Numbered from the stretch's first letter, positions 44,406-57,340 are shown. The stretch: DNA of 64,000 bases from Dysidea avara (GCF_963678975.1 NC_089285.1:10526694-10590693); one strand, 5' to 3'. The notes: a model not told the origin generated them from the sequence alone. Numbers and translations: made by a program.

Positions 44406-44411
44406 CTAAAG

Positions 44412-44492
44412 TATTTATTATTAGCACTTTACAGTGACCAGCACTGAAGGTCTAACAGCAACATGTGCTGCAGCCTTAGGATTACCTAACCT
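44412..44492 (-). mobile_element. Truncated SINE copy
   Basis: Same 3' end and tail as 44164-44405, immediately next to it and in the same orientation. Confidence 0.65.
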
Positions 44493-45752
44493 AAAACAGT
44501 ATTGTAACCATATCACACATTCTAAACCTCTTTATCTTGCCATGGCAAGGATTGCATATATTATTGTAGAATGTTACATGAGTTAGGTTTATGTAAGTAT
44601 CAGCCATTTGAGAGTTAAGAGTAACCGCACGATAAGTAAAGTAGATATTCATTACTCAACACAAAGGAATGCACTCAAATCTATTACATGTCATGATCAT
44701 GTGACTACCAAGTAATAATGTCACATTCACATGACCATCATGTGCTACCTGGCAATCATGCATGCGGCCTTAATGCTAAACTTTTCAGTGCTAATAACAG
44801 ATATAGTAATTAGTAACGGAGCATTATGGACACATTCTACATGAGATTTTCAAATCTAAACTTAATTCTGGTTTTCACATTAGCTACCAGCATACTTGGA
44901 GAGTGAATCAATGACCATCACACATGGCATACTGTTTGTGCTGATAATAATAAAACCTAGACAGCAATAATAATTGGCTCCTCATTGGTCGTTAACTACT
45001 GCAGCTTTTGGCGTAAATTTGCCAGAAAGCAAGCTTAATAATAATTGTTCACATCCAACAGAAGGATGTTCAGACCACTGATGAAGTTTGTTGACTAAAA
45101 TAAATCAGTACTCACTGCTATGGATCTACAGGTATTCTGACAGCTTGTGACAGTATATTTGATCATGAGCTACATACTTATAATATACACGTTATGGGAT
45201 AAACTGATTTTAACATTAATATTATATTACATACAGTATAGTATGCTGTATAGTAGAGATCATGGAAGTTAGTAATTTTTTTGTGAAGTGCATAGTTAAG
45301 CTAAAAATGTTCACTTTTTGACAAAAGTACCAAACTTGGCACAGCATTTATTGATCCTTGATTCATACGTAGATGCCATTAAAATTACCAGTCAACATCC
45401 CACACAGAGAACCTGACAAATAAAACCAATAGAAAATGTATGTGGAAGCCTTTCAGTAATGACCATACTAAAATTTTTCATCTTCATAGGCAAACTAAGA
45501 ATGATCGGAAATAAGATCATAGTGATGGTGATCAAATGGTAGGCACTACAATATTATAGACAAATTAAAACACAGACTCTTCAATGATGGCTGTATGGCT
45601 ACCCATACGCTTAGTAGCATCAACATCCACTACTGTTATGTTAGTACATTGTATATACTGATGTGTACATTCTTATAGTAAACCAAAACCAAAAGCAGCT
45701 AGGTTTATTAATGACCAATTGTGTTGAATATGTGGATAACTGAAGTAATTCA
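44493..45752. other. Noncoding stretch
   Basis: Nothing assignable. Confidence 0.35.
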
Positions 45753-46558
45753 TGTGGTTGTGGTATTCTAAAACATGTGCATGTATTGGTATTCAAATTG
45801 AATCTGAAACTATTTTAAATTGAGGGGAATTCCAAGAAAAATACCCTACAATACCCACACGCATTCACAATTGTGTGGTTTACTTACTTACTTGCAATTG
45901 TTGATATGTCTACATTCATAATCTTAAAACAGCATATAATGCATGAAAAACAGGAGTTCAACAAATGACACACACAATTAACTACAGTTTTATAAAGACA
46001 TTTCTATATAGTTTAATACAGGTAGACAATAAAACTAATTTCACTGTCGAATGTGCATGCACCACAATTATCATTTGTGACCGAATTTTGGAAAATCACC
46101 CTTATGGATGCATTTGACACATTAAATATTTAGTTCTGAAACACAGCATTATAAGTTAAAGTCCTCCTACCCATGTAAGGATAGAATAAATTATAGATAC
46201 ATTGAATTACAAGAAAAAATTTTGAAATATTTGAAAAGTGTTTTCTGCTAGTAACAGCACTATGCTAGTTTCAGAAATTCTAATTATTTCAGGTGCAGCC
46301 ATAAGGGTGATTTTCCAAAATTTGGTCACATTTACTGAATAGTATTTCAGCTATGTTCTGTTACAAAGCAGTACAAATGAAAAACAGTAACTATAAGAGC
46401 ATCTCATACATACAGTTGCATGCAAGTAGGCGTAAAACACAAAATAATGTGAATGTGTGTGGGTATTGTAGGGTATTTTTCTTGGAATTCCCCTCAATTC
46501 AAAATAGTTTCAGATTCAATTTGAAAACCACCACACATGTTTTAGATAACCACAACCA
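45753..46558. mobile_element. Foldback/MITE nest: outer ~115-bp arms and an inner inverted-repeat pair
   Basis: Outer arms at 45753-45870 and 46445-46558 are inverted copies ('gaggggaattccaagaaaaa' and onward). Inside, 46077-46107 and 46299-46329 form a second inverted pair (GTGACCGAATTTTGGAAAATC). The inner pair resembles the ends of 53261-53498. Confidence 0.75.
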
Positions 46559-47301
46559 CCAGATATATATAGTTACAGCTGTATGTGTTCATTAACAGAT
46601 GCATACCTACATGTGAATTACTACAGTTACCCACATTCTAAGATAATTATAAGAGAGTGGTCGTTAAAGTTAGCTGCTTTATTTTGGTTTGGGTTACTAT
46701 ATAAGAATATACAATGTACCACAATGACTAACATGCATAACTGGATATTGATGCTGCTAAGTGTGTATGGGTGGCCATACCAGCCATCATTTAAGAGTCT
46801 AGATCTGTGTTATCATTTGTCTATAATAGTGTCTACCATTTGATCACCGTCACTATGATCTGATCTGGTTGCTTACTGCTTTTCATATCCGAATTTGTTA
46901 GTTGTATTACCAATACTTTAAGGAGTCTACTGCTGTATATCATTAAATTTAATCAAGCTACAAGAAAAGTTGGTCATGCTAGTAATATTTGTGATGACTG
47001 GACAATAGTTTCCATAGACCAAATGGTCTAATGCATGTGTAAGCCATATAATTATGGTGTATTATCAACAGTCATTAACTGTGATATAGTTTAAATCTAC
47101 TCATACACATGAAAGTTAACTCAAGAATTTTTTAAAGTTATGAATTTGTGTACTCAGTTTATGGTACTAGCTACATATACATTATTTTGAAACAGTTTAA
47201 CTCAGTGGTGGAATCCGTTCTTTGAAATACACAGCATGCAGATAGGTGTAATTTTCAGCCTGGAATTTACATTGTCTTGTGTTGCATAAAATCTACAGTA
47301 T
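46559..47301. other. Noncoding stretch
   Basis: Nothing assignable. Confidence 0.35.
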
Positions 47302-47585
47302 TAGGCCACATAAACTTAATTATTAGTTTCTCATCCTCCTGTGCTCAAATAGCAGTGTGGGAAGGCGGATTTTTATTTTATTTTTTACTAACTAGATAGC
47401 TGAATTAGCTAGCTAAAATGACTCAGAATGTAGTTTTCTTAGACTGCTCTAGCAAGGTAGCAACTATAAAAGGTGCTAATTGACCTCCCTTAGCCACTAG
47501 TGGTACAAAAAATCCTTGATGAGGTAAGAAAAACAGCAATGCGGGCAGGGATGAGGAACTAATAATTAAGTTTATGTGGCCTTAA
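47302..47585. mobile_element. MITE with TAGGCCACATAAAC-type ends
   Basis: 'ggccacataaacttaattat' at the left end is repeated inverted at the right end, with about 36 bp in common. The tip resembles the GGCCACTCC-type elements at 8630 and 20754. Confidence 0.7.
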
Positions 47586-49058
47586 AGGAAGTAACAGTTA
47601 TATATAGCCACTCTAACAATGTGAAGTGTGTGTATTTGCTAATAGTCACACAGCATGCCTAAATGCTCTAATAAAGCAGTCATTATATCACAGCAACCAA
47701 TGATCATTATTATAATAATAAGATGAATCACAGTGCTTCACATGTTTTAATGTTTATAAAATCATGACCCTGCAGCAAGTATGCTATTGAAGCATCACTT
47801 TAGTTTTGGAGGAACACATGTAGTGGACATTGATGAAGACCACAGCTAAACCACAAAAACCCATTAACTGACTTAACTATCTCTTTGCTTACTTTTGCAT
47901 GTATAACTTAACAACAAAATTTAGCGGTGCATAAAGAATTCTGTATACTGTAAGTTCAATCACAGTGATTTAACTCTATCACTTCCTTCAACAGATCTTA
48001 AATTGATATATTCAGCATGAATTCTCTATCACTTGGTACCCTATTGTATGCCTAAAAATCACAGGTTAATAATTTACCTAATTTATTTGTCACTAATGTT
48101 ATAATATTGTGGGTTGCAGTGTAATCTTAATTAAGTTAACCATTAGTGTTTAATTTTGTTATCTAACCAGTATTGTAACAATTGCATTTACAGCAAAACC
48201 AAAGAAGACACCTGTAGCTGCATAACAGCAGTCACACTTTGTTATGGTTACAATCTTGTGGTAATCCTTTATTATGTAAGAGAAGTCTAAAACTTTTATA
48301 TAGTCATTTGAGTGGATCCACATTCTGCTGTACTCTATAGTGTTGTTTGGGTGAACAATGAACCATTGCCTTTGTTGTGGATTGAGGTGTTGTTGTGGTG
48401 AAGGTTGTGGTTTTCATTATGAAAGTGAATGTCGTATACAAGGGAAAGTACTCACATTCATGTTTGATATATACCACATCTCTCCTAATGAACAATACTA
48501 TATATATAGTTACTGGTGCAAATTGTTATCTTAAAAAAAAGATACTTGGATTTGCCTATCCAGGTATTTTTCTACCCCACTCAGATAGCTAGTTGATCTG
48601 CAGCCTTGTACTGCATTACCGTAATACTAGTGAAAGATTGTAATATAAATACAGGATGTGTACTGGTTTTGGTATAGAAACCACAAATTTAGTCCCCATG
48701 ACATTATTTAATCCCCACTGTGCAGTATTAAATACCCAATGTACTTTTGTGATGATGAAACACAGGACGTTTTTAAGAATCCCTCATGAAAGATGAAAAG
48801 ACATATTTAGCCATCTAATGAGCTATTCATTAACATCACATGTGATCATACATTTAATATAATTATGTCACAAACAGCAAAGAGAAGTAACACGTTATAG
48901 TCAATAAAATGGTGAATTAATTATTATCTACACTGCTGGGCTTAGTACACACTTTCAATTTTCAATGTGTAGCACATTATAATACTTATACAAATAGATT
49001 GTAATGAACGTCATAAAATTTGTGCAGTCAGTGGTACTTTGTACTTGTTAGCTTTGAT
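47586..49058. other. Noncoding stretch
   Basis: Nothing assignable. One CTCTAATAAAGCAGTCA-type motif lies near 47665. Confidence 0.35.
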
Positions 49059-49256
49059 TTAGCTTTCAACACTGAGCGACCAGCACCCTGTCTTGATGGG
49101 TATCGACATGTCAGACCACTTGTACAGTTGGGTCTTGTCGATTTCAGTTTGTTGGACAAACTTGTTAGCCGTCTCCCAGAGTTTTTTGGCATGCCTCTTC
49201 TGAACATTCCCACGTTCTTGAATTTCCTGTAACTTTATATTGTTTGCATCAGGTTT
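49059..49256 (-). CDS. Terminal exon of an unknown gene (paralogue of 55494-55748)
   Basis: The acceptor CTTCTCAG ends at 49257. 65 codons follow to a stop at 49059. The peptide 'NNIKLQEIQERGN..KR' and 'KLWETANKFVQQTEIDKTQL' then 'LYKWSDMS' aligns clearly with the exon at 55494-55748, which has its own acceptor at the same place. Conservation of peptide, splice site and phase argues that both are real coding exons. No family recognised; the sequence is helical and charged. Confidence 0.55.
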   Translation of the reverse strand, partial: KPDANNIKLQEIQERGNVQKRHAKKLWETANKFVQQTEIDKTQLYKWSDMSIPIKTGCWSLSVES

Positions 49257-49429
49257 CTGAGAAGGGAAGTGTTGAATGATAATTATACCTAAACATGGAT
49301 ATTTGTGACTGACTATTGGCCGTATGGGCACCAGAGTTGGGGTAACTAAGTTATGTAATAGACTACTTTAGTATTATAACTACTTAGGAATACATCCATT
49401 GTAACTAGTAATAAATTCATTCATGTACT

Positions 49430-49768
49430 ATCACTTCATTGATGATAGTACATGAAGTCTTCGATAATAATGTTATCAAAAGCTGATCGCATTGCACCAT
49501 ACAAATACAGTGAATATTCAATAGTTATATGCATAAATCATCCTAAGTTCCCTGACAATTGAATTGCAAAGCTCTAATTTGCTCAAAGTCTCCACCCAGA
49601 TGTATGCTAATATACTCTAATAGAACACACACACTACTAAAACACATTGGCACTAATACAATCTAATTAAGATGTGATGTTACATTCAGGTTAATCAGGG
49701 TATTTAGTTAACCTGAGGATCCACTGATTTATGTCAGTTTTTATCCCTTAAATGGATGTGACATGCAA
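49430..49768. repeat. Dispersed repeat, second copy of 43770-44090
   Basis: See 43770-44090. A 14-bp hairpin, TTCATGTACTATCA, with its complement 9 nt later, lies at its left edge (about 49421-49458). Confidence 0.65.
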
Positions 49769-50512
49769 AAAAACTTATGCTCAAGCGAAAGTGTGTGTAA
49801 CAACAATTTAACTACATATTGTACCTTTTGTACATTTTTGTGGTATTTAATGGTTCTTGGAAAATTTGTTTTGGTGTGTTGTGGTTTCACAATTCCAGGA
49901 ATTGCAAAGGTATTCTTTTATAACCCACATCCAGGGAATGACCTTACCACAAATGGGGCTTACCACAACCACAATTATATAGAGTGCATTTCTTGTAAAT
50001 CAACACTATAGAGTTTAGCTACATAATATAGGCACTATAGAGTTTAGCTATATATAGACACTATAAAGTTTAGCTTTATATAGGCATATAACACAAACCA
50101 AAGTGGGCATGCAATTTATATATAAGCCACTATACAGTACACTTGGGTATTTACATGCAGAGGCTGTATAGACAACTATTATTTACATACAATTAACCGT
50201 TGAGTGCATCTACATATTTACATGCCCAGTACAGTTGCTGGCCAAAATTTTCACAGTAATTGTATACATCCATCTAGTATGGAAAAGTATCTTATCCTAA
50301 CATTTTAATATTTTCTGCTAAGCTATTATATGAAGCACTTTAACAGACAAAAAAATTAATAATGAGATCATAGAAGTGAGAACATAATTATATAGTTGTG
50401 GTATTATGTTAGTTCACAACTAGCTATATAATTATTGTCTTATAAATGCTCTGGAATTTTAAATAGTAAACCTAGCCTCTGAGCAGCTCTCCTGTATGAG
50501 TTGTATGTCATT
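49769..50512. other. Noncoding stretch
   Basis: A short 'cactata(g/a)agtttagct' phrase is repeated three times at about 50005-50075. Confidence 0.4.
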
Positions 50513-50815
50513 CTGACTAGTGACTACATAACCTGTCTAATGAAATTAAAGTTACTTCCCTTCATGTACATCCTTGACATTAATGATATCATGTTTTTTA
50601 TTACCAGCTTGAAATTTCCTACCAGCTCTTTCAATATTAAAGACTATGTACACTTCACAATCAGATCCACCCGTCAAGCATCTAACAATAAATTACAGCA
50701 TATAAGAAAATCAGATAATCACAGCCGCAATTTTATTTTTATAGATTACCACGCCTCTGGAATGCATTACCAATTATATCCCATGAACTGTTACGCCCTG
50801 CTATAATCAAAATAT
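50513..50815 (+). pseudogene. LINE reverse-transcriptase C-terminal fragment
   Basis: Reads LKLLPFMYILDINDIMFFI, LKFPTSSFNIKDYV and, after a frame change, RLPRLWNALPIISHEL. These are the phrases that follow the reverse transcriptase domain in many CR1/jockey-like non-LTR elements. The frame change near 50745 and the lack of upstream domains mark it as a dead 5'-truncated copy. Confidence 0.6.
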
Positions 50816-51013
50816 AAACTTCAGAATTATTTTTATAACCACTTTGAGCAAAATTTTGTATCTAATAATCCATGTGCATGTTCTTTCCTATGTCCCTGTA
50901 GTAGATGTAACAAATCACCCAATGTACCAAATTTTGATAATTTGTAGTTTAGCTAATCAATAATAATTATTTCTTTATTAGTTAACTTGGTCCGGCACCA
51001 GTACAGAATACTG

Positions 51014-51222
51014 GTATAAAACCTATGTTCTCCATGTTCACTTTTGATTGTGGGATGTAAAGTTATATAGCTAACAGTATTATTCACAAATGGTACCAAT
51101 GAAAATTTAACCATGTAGCTGGTCATGTAACTTTACCATGGTACACTTGACAAAACACACTAAAATTATCAAAATAGGTTAATTCAACCTCCTAAGTGAA
51201 CAGTTACATTGACTTCCCATTT
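51014..51222. repeat. Partial copy of the interior of the 292-998 MITE
   Basis: 'ctccatgttcacttttgatt' and 'aaccatgtagctggtcat' match 690-775 in order. Confidence 0.65.
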
Positions 51223-51310
51223 TATGGAAACCTTACCTCATCAAGCATATTCAACTACTAGAACGCATCCAACGGCAAGCAACAAAGTACATCTTGAATG
51301 TTTATACAAA
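51223..51310 (+). pseudogene. Short LINE reverse-transcriptase fragment
   Basis: Reads WKPYLIKHIQLLERIQRQAT and on, the 'vWnPy...ie.iQr.at' signature near the end of LINE reverse transcriptases. In an intact element this comes before the piece at 50513-50815, so they are separate insertions or rearranged. Confidence 0.5.
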
Positions 51311-51534
51311 AAACATAGACATTTCATGACATACTGTACTTCTCTGGTATATTACCATAATTAGCTTTTTTTTGTTGTAAAATAATTTTTGTATGCAAAA
51401 CTTGTATGAAATTTTCTTACACAAATATTTTTACATAAGATCGAACTACTCCAATAGAGCAGTTCTAAAATGTGTTTTTGTGGCAATGAAATGGAATAAA
51501 GTTGTAACTGTTAGTTCCTCAGGTAAAACTGATA

Positions 51535-51765
51535 TTACAATTTGTTGATTATCATTTTATAGAGCATTGACAGTCTTTCATTGGTACGGCAGGATTCTAA
51601 GGTTTCCCAGCCAAGTGATTGCAGGAGGTGTGAGACACTGATATATGGACTATAATTATTTGTTACATATCTGGCTGCATGGTGTTGGACTTTCTCAATA
51701 TTTTGTATCAAATAGGACTGCCATGGTGACCAGACCATTGCTGCATATTCAAGTTGCAATCTAAC
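51535..51765 (-). pseudogene. LINE reverse-transcriptase C-terminal fragment, opposite strand
   Basis: Reads LVRLQLEYAAMVWSPW, NIEKVQHHAARYVTNNYS and LGWETLESCRTNERLSMLYK, the typical C-terminal segment of CR1/jockey-like LINE enzymes. The frame extends to 51921, but only this part is recognisable. Confidence 0.7.
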
Positions 51766-52080
51766 TAATGAATGTGTTTGTTCAGACTGAATTGTAACAA
51801 ATAAGTATTCTTGATCTACATGACACACTACCGAGTGTCTTGATGTACACATAAGGTATAACACATGATATTTAACGAGATGTGCATGGTAATAATCATT
51901 TATATAGTGGTATGGGCTCATTATTGCATTCTTAACTAAAATGAAAATAATATTAATTGTTGGTTTGTATAAGTAATAGTACTCTTGTGAAATATCAAGT
52001 TGTTTTTGAAAGAGAATTGACTACTGAACATCAAATGCAGTGGACTATCTGTAACCTTATTTGATATCCTTAGTAATGAA

Positions 52081-52368
52081 TTGAAAAAACCTTTCCGCTG
52101 CTGTCACTGCATGTTTACACATCAAAGGGATGAAATTAACATTCTAAAACAACTTGTTGAGTCTTTGACGGAAAAAATTTCTAGCTTAGAATCCAACAAC
52201 TCTATCAAGACCAACACAACTTCTGAAACTCTGAATTTAATAGAAACCAACCACTCCATCATAACTTCCGAAACTCCAGTAAGTAATTGTAATCACCTTC
52301 ATACCCCTTCCTCCGGTTTTCTTAAACCTCCCAAGACAAAGTCTGATAAACTAAGAAACTCTTTTTAA
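52081..52368 (+). CDS. Short Cys/His plus coiled-coil frame, possibly a LINE ORF1 fragment
   Basis: 95 codons: FRCCHCMFTHQRDEINILKQ followed by a coiled-coil heptad pattern (LVESLTEKISSLE) and a Ser/Thr-rich tail. A Cys/His knuckle followed by a coiled coil is common in LINE ORF1 proteins, and LINE pieces lie next to it. It could equally be an isolated host exon. Confidence 0.35.
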   Translation: MKKPFRCCHCMFTHQRDEINILKQLVESLTEKISSLESNNSIKTNTTSETLNLIETNHSIITSETPVSNCNHLHTPSSGFLKPPKTKSDKLRNSF

Positions 52369-53260
52369 AAAAAATCTGCTTTACCATTTAGTTACTGGAT
52401 GTAGGTACCTCACAACTGAATGAACTTAGTTTTACATTATACATGCAAAAAATGTCAACTGTGTATGTCTGGTGGGACTTTGCATTGGGTACCATTATTA
52501 ACAGCCTTTTAAAGTTCACTAGCATTATTTACAAGGCTATGTGTACTGAAAGAATTTAGAATGTGCATTATTGAGAACTTTCTTCTCCAGGCCAGAAACT
52601 TTGTTCATGGACCATGAGTAGACAATTCGTACTGGTATGTAAGTGAAGCTTTACTAAATCTCTACAATTTATTTTGCTGCAGCAAAAACAATATTTCAAT
52701 TATGTTCACACAACTTTAATAACAAAGCTTCGAAGCTTTGGTAACATTTCCAAAAGGAGCTTCGGAGGGTGTATTTGAATTCATATTCCAGCTCTAGTAT
52801 ATAATTTTATATATAGTTATTCAGAACTATGAATGTCAAAATCGTGCTGTCTCATATAATAGTCTCATATAATAACTGCAGGGAAAATAAAAAGTGGTGA
52901 AGTTTTCCCCTTGGAATTTAAAAATGGTGTATCATATTAAAAATGAATCCACAATTTAATTTAAAAATACCCTTAAAAACACCACAGTGAAAACCTACAT
53001 GACAACATGTTTCTCACACTGAAACTGGTAATAGCTTCAGTATTATATAGTAAGTGACATTTTAACATTTCAGTATAGTATAATATACATATAAACATCC
53101 ATACCAAATAAGAAATGATAGTGAAAAATGGTAGGTATACCATTCTTATAGTATATCCATTGTTATCCACCACACCACAATGCATGTAAATCATGACTTC
53201 TTGTAATTCATGGAAAATGTGAACCAGATGTTTCTTTCCTTAGACTTAGTGGTCACTATA
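52369..53260. other. Noncoding stretch
   Basis: A 16-bp perfect palindrome, AAAGCTTCGAAGCTTT, lies at about 52726-52741. Nothing else. Confidence 0.4.
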
Positions 53261-53498
53261 TGTGACCGGATTTGCAAAAAGGGTCTTCCACACACATCCA
53301 ATTCTATGAACTCAGAAGACCATAACTCAGTACTCAAGAAACACATTAACCTGAAACTTTTCCCTTCTACTAAGCTATGTTGATGCTCACTTGTGAATAA
53401 ATTTCAGGTGAATAGCCTTTTCCAATCAGAAGTTATGAGTTTTCAAAGTTGATAAATTGGATGTGTGTGGAAGACCCCTTTTCGCAAATCCGGTCACA
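53261..53498. mobile_element. 238-bp MITE, TA target, 46-bp inverted ends
   Basis: The ends TGTGACCGGATTTGCAAAAA and the inverted copy at the right run together for about 46 bp ('ggtcttccacacacatccaa'). TA flanks both sides (53259-53260, 53499-53500). Confidence 0.8.
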
Positions 53499-53500
53499 TA

Positions 53501-55100
53501 TTAGGGTACTTTCCAGTTATTCATTTATCTTGGTAGAATATACAATAGCATGATGAAGGTATGTATCTATTATATACTTGCTATGTAATAACAACAAACA
53601 GTTGTGGGTGATTGAAGTTGATATCACTTATCAAGTTCCTAGATCACCTGGCTACCTTCCTTTGATGTAAAACTACACAGATGCTGTAACTTATCAAACT
53701 AGCTACCTACTGTTTAAACAGCACATAGTGCTATGGTAGTAATATAATTTCATGGAGGTGTATAGAGGCACAAAAGTACCAGACACAGTACTAGGACTGC
53801 ATGCTGACACAATAGTAGCATCTATAACCATAGATGCTATACATCAAACTCACTTGCTGTTAAACTAGAGTGGAATAGCACATTTCAAATACCTTTAATG
53901 ATGAGAAGTCAATGTTTTTTGATTAATTTTTAGTGTGCAAATAGGTTCCAGATCTATGTTTTTGTGGCTTGATCCATTGGCACATGCATGTTGTTGGAGA
54001 ATCACCACTGGGTTTACTATTTGACAGAGGTTTGATGCCAAGACTGTCTGTATAACAGCTCACAGGTCCCTACATAAACCTTAGAAATGACCACACACAC
54101 ATACCATTATAATGACTTACACAATGCTGAACAAAAATCACAGGTGCTTACTCATAGCATGCTTTCATGCACTGTGATGACTGAGTATTACATCTATTCT
54201 TGTATCATAGTGACAAATTAATAGCACTGGAAGTAAAATAGAGCTTTATGCACATGAAGATAAATTTCATGGACACATAGACTCGGCATGTGGTAATGGT
54301 TATTTCCCTTGGAATTTCCCATTACACTTTCATAATAAAAATGAAAATGATATTCATAATTTCATACAACCACCACAACCACAATAACATCCTGCATAAC
54401 CACATGTACGAACAGTTGTCAACATGTATGAATGGAAATACAGTAAACACTTAAAGCATTTTTATCTATACATGTGTTACTGCTGGTAAACAATCAATCT
54501 TATGCACATGGCATGATTTCACAATAGTAAATGTTGGACCAAGAATTATCTACTATTATGGGGTGCATGTCTTTCATGCTTGTATCACTCACACTACATA
54601 ATAAAATACTTTTGGAATACTACACATTTTAAACTTTGCGTGACGTACAGTGACACATTACTAAAACATAATCTTTCATTCAAGGCATAAAAAGATATTT
54701 AGACCAACTTCTCAACAACAGCTCAGTACCCGAGTAGTAAAACTTTCCAGCAACAGCTTAGTACCTAAGTAGTAAAACTACTTCACTTACCATTGCTAGC
54801 AAGTTGTACTTTTGCCATCTCAGCATTCTTTAACACTCTATAACAACTAATGTATACCTTTACATATATATATATTAAATGGGGCAAATGGATGTCAACC
54901 ACTAACACAATAACTACATAATTATGTGGTAACTAACATATTTTGAGCCCATCTGTGGTATGACAAGGTACATTACTCATACTCTTTGTATATGTGATGA
55001 TATACGATTCATTGCATACTGTGTGTATGGGGAATGGATAGCTACCTTACACAATTACACAACACAAAACATCTCGTTTGTGTGCCAAGTCAACCATGTA
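53501..55100. other. Noncoding stretch
   Basis: 54280-54420 resembles part of the 45753-46558 repeat ('cttggaattt', 'accaccacaaccac'). No gene. Confidence 0.35.
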
Positions 55101-55369
55101 CAGGGGCAGTTTTAGGGGGGTTTCTGGAGAAACCCCCTCTGAACTAGCTCATGCGTCTGGGTGATAAAAATTGTAAAAGAGTTATACATTTTATGGCTCT
55201 TTCTATTGGCTAAATTTCGTACTTTTACCTTTGAAATTACCTTCACAGTGTTGAGAAGCATGTAGTGACCTTTTTTTCTTTTTCTTTTGGTCTTCAACTT
55301 GCAGCTAGGCTGAAGTTGCAATTCCAGAGAACCAGAAACCCCCTCTGAAAATTTCTAGATCTGCCCCTG
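55101..55369. mobile_element. hAT-like MITE, CAGGGGCAG ends
   Basis: The ends CAGGGGCAGTTTTAGGGGG and the complement of the right end, CAGGGGCAGATCTAG, are inverted, with 'agaaaccccctctgaa' inside both. A partial target duplication (ATGTA) flanks it. Like 16349-16700 it contains a 'tttttcttttggtcttca' tract. Confidence 0.7.
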
Positions 55370-55493
55370 ATGTAGATTCCATCCCACAAGAGAAATGACA
55401 GAATATGACATAATATAGCAACATCTGTGCACATAAACATTAAATTAGTCATTGGATTATATGTATTAACAGCTTGAGAATGATTTCTATTAA

Positions 55494-55748
55494 TCAGTAA
55501 TATCTGGTAGTTTTCCTCTTTGATCTTATCTTAACTGTTGTGTGGTTATCACTCAGTCTTGATGGGTATGATATTGATTCAGACCACCTGTACAGTTTGT
55601 TCTTGTTGAGTTGTTTAGTCTGTTGAACAAATTTGCTGGCTGTTTCCCAAAGTTGTTCAGTATCACGTCTGCTTTGGCATTGTTTATGCTTTCTGTGACC
55701 ATTCCCACATTCAGAGTTTTGTAATTTTATCTGTTGTGTACCACATTT
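55494..55748 (-). CDS. Terminal exon of an unknown gene (paralogue of 49059-49256)
   Basis: The acceptor TTCCACCATAG precedes 84 codons ending in TGA at 55494. It contains QQIKLQNSECGNGHRKHK, QLWETASKFVQQTKQLNKN and KLYRWSES, aligning with the exon at 49059-49256. It has an extra Cys/His-rich insert and a longer basic tail. Both exons are phase 0 at the acceptor. It is probably one of two tandem paralogous genes on the minus strand. Confidence 0.55.
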   Translation of the reverse strand, partial: KCGTQQIKLQNSECGNGHRKHKQCQSRRDTEQLWETASKFVQQTKQLNKNKLYRWSESISYPSRLSDNHTTVKIRSKRKTTRYY

Positions 55749-56751
55749 CTATGGTGGAACAGAATGAAATATAATACAAATAATTATATAGACGCATATC
55801 AGATAATTGATATGTTTTCCACTTTTACAAACAATTTTTTTGGTATACACATATGTGATAAGGTTTTGAAAAAATTCCCTGTACAGAACACATATTATGT
55901 GAAAAATATGTGGCTGACCACATGGCTGTACATAAAATCATACATAATACTAGACTTCAGTGGGCTTAATTTATACCAAATCAGAAATTTTCAGTAGGCC
56001 AGGGATCATAGAAATAAAAAGCAATGAAACAAGGGTGCATGCATCTACACCTGCAGCTATACTAACGACCATTTAATACCTACTTCTGTCATATATAGCC
56101 AGTCAAAAGTGTAGCCATGACTGAATTAGGGATTAAATGTCTACTTGTATAACTGCAGGTATAGATGACCTCCCTTGTTCATTGCTATTATTTCTATTCA
56201 AAAATTCCTTATACCTCTGTGTTTTTACTTTTTTGTAACATGATTTATGATTGGCGAAGCAGCACACACTACATCAAGAGTGGTATAACCAGCCCTTCAG
56301 GAATACAAGGCTTAAGCTGTGATATCCAGGGCTCTATGCAGTCCTGGTGTGGGTACACCACTGTGCATCAAAGCTAGTAATACAGCACGGCATATGTATA
56401 TTTAGTGTGAAATGTCTCTGTAACACTGTGGTTGGATGATAATTGCTATTGTTAGGGGAAAACAAAAGGTAAACCATGAAACCACCAACATTCATTTTTA
56501 AACAATGGAGCTATGCACGCTATCACAACTATCTAGCATTGGTTTTTCTCATACGTGCAGATTCATTATCAACCTCAAGCATACGTAATCAACTAGGAGC
56601 CAAGCATAAGCATTGCACGACTATGTAGATGTCGCGTGAGCCTTATCAGTTGACAAGGGTTATTAAAAGTGGCTACTGAAAGTGTTATTCAGTAGATAGC
56701 AAAGGAATGAAACAGAGTTTGATGTCTAAAATAAAGATTTGAGATTAGATT
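55749..56751. other. Noncoding stretch, perhaps intron upstream of the terminal exon
   Basis: No exon could be fixed. Confidence 0.3.
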
Positions 56752-56799
56752 CATAGTGCTGGTCACTGTAAAGTGCTAATAATAAATAATAATAATCCC
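56752..56799 (+). mobile_element. SINE 3'-end fragment
   Basis: 'agtgctggtcactgtaaagt' followed by an AAT-rich tail. Confidence 0.6.
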
Positions 56800-56827
56800 T
56801 TTTAATTCCTTTACAATATTATCCCCA

Positions 56828-56867
56828 TAAAGCAATGAATTTACTTTACAGTAAATTCATTGCTTTA
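56828..56867. repeat. Perfect 18-bp hairpin
   Basis: TAAAGCAATGAATTTACT and its complement, separated by TTAC. Confidence 0.85.
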
Positions 56868-57340
56868 AATTGAGAAATCTTTATAATTGCAGCAAATTTA
56901 ATGCTTTGAAATGCAAAATAAAGCTGACCACAGGGTAAAGTTTCCTAAGCTATTTTATATTAGCTTGAAAAGTGTACACACCAAAAGGTGTGCTAAAACA
57001 AATGAAAGCAGAAATCAACCTAATGCATGGAAGGCAGGTACCAGCTGAACAGTTTGTACTGCAATTTGCAGTGTAATGCAGCTTAAGTTTTTTCTACACT
57101 ATGGTCTTCAGCTCACTGCAGTTGGCAGACAAACTAAAAGCTGTAAAGAAATTCTAAAACTAGATGTAGTCAGGGAATTTTGGGAATAAATTCCTTACCG
57201 AGAAAATTTTTCACTAGTGTGTTTGTAAAGGTGTCCACTAACACTATTTAAGCACAACTCTCATAGGAGAATCCATGACAGCTGCTGGAATTTGGACTAT
57301 CCATGACCTTATTTGGGAATGGTTAATTTGCTGTAAGTAC

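Noticed and set aside
49020-49232. Plus-strand frame of 70 codons
   Set aside because: It is antisense to the terminal exon at 49059-49256, which is supported by a paralogue and an acceptor.
55734-55997. 87-codon plus-strand frame
   Set aside because: AT-rich and overlapping the splice acceptor of the minus-strand exon; no motif.
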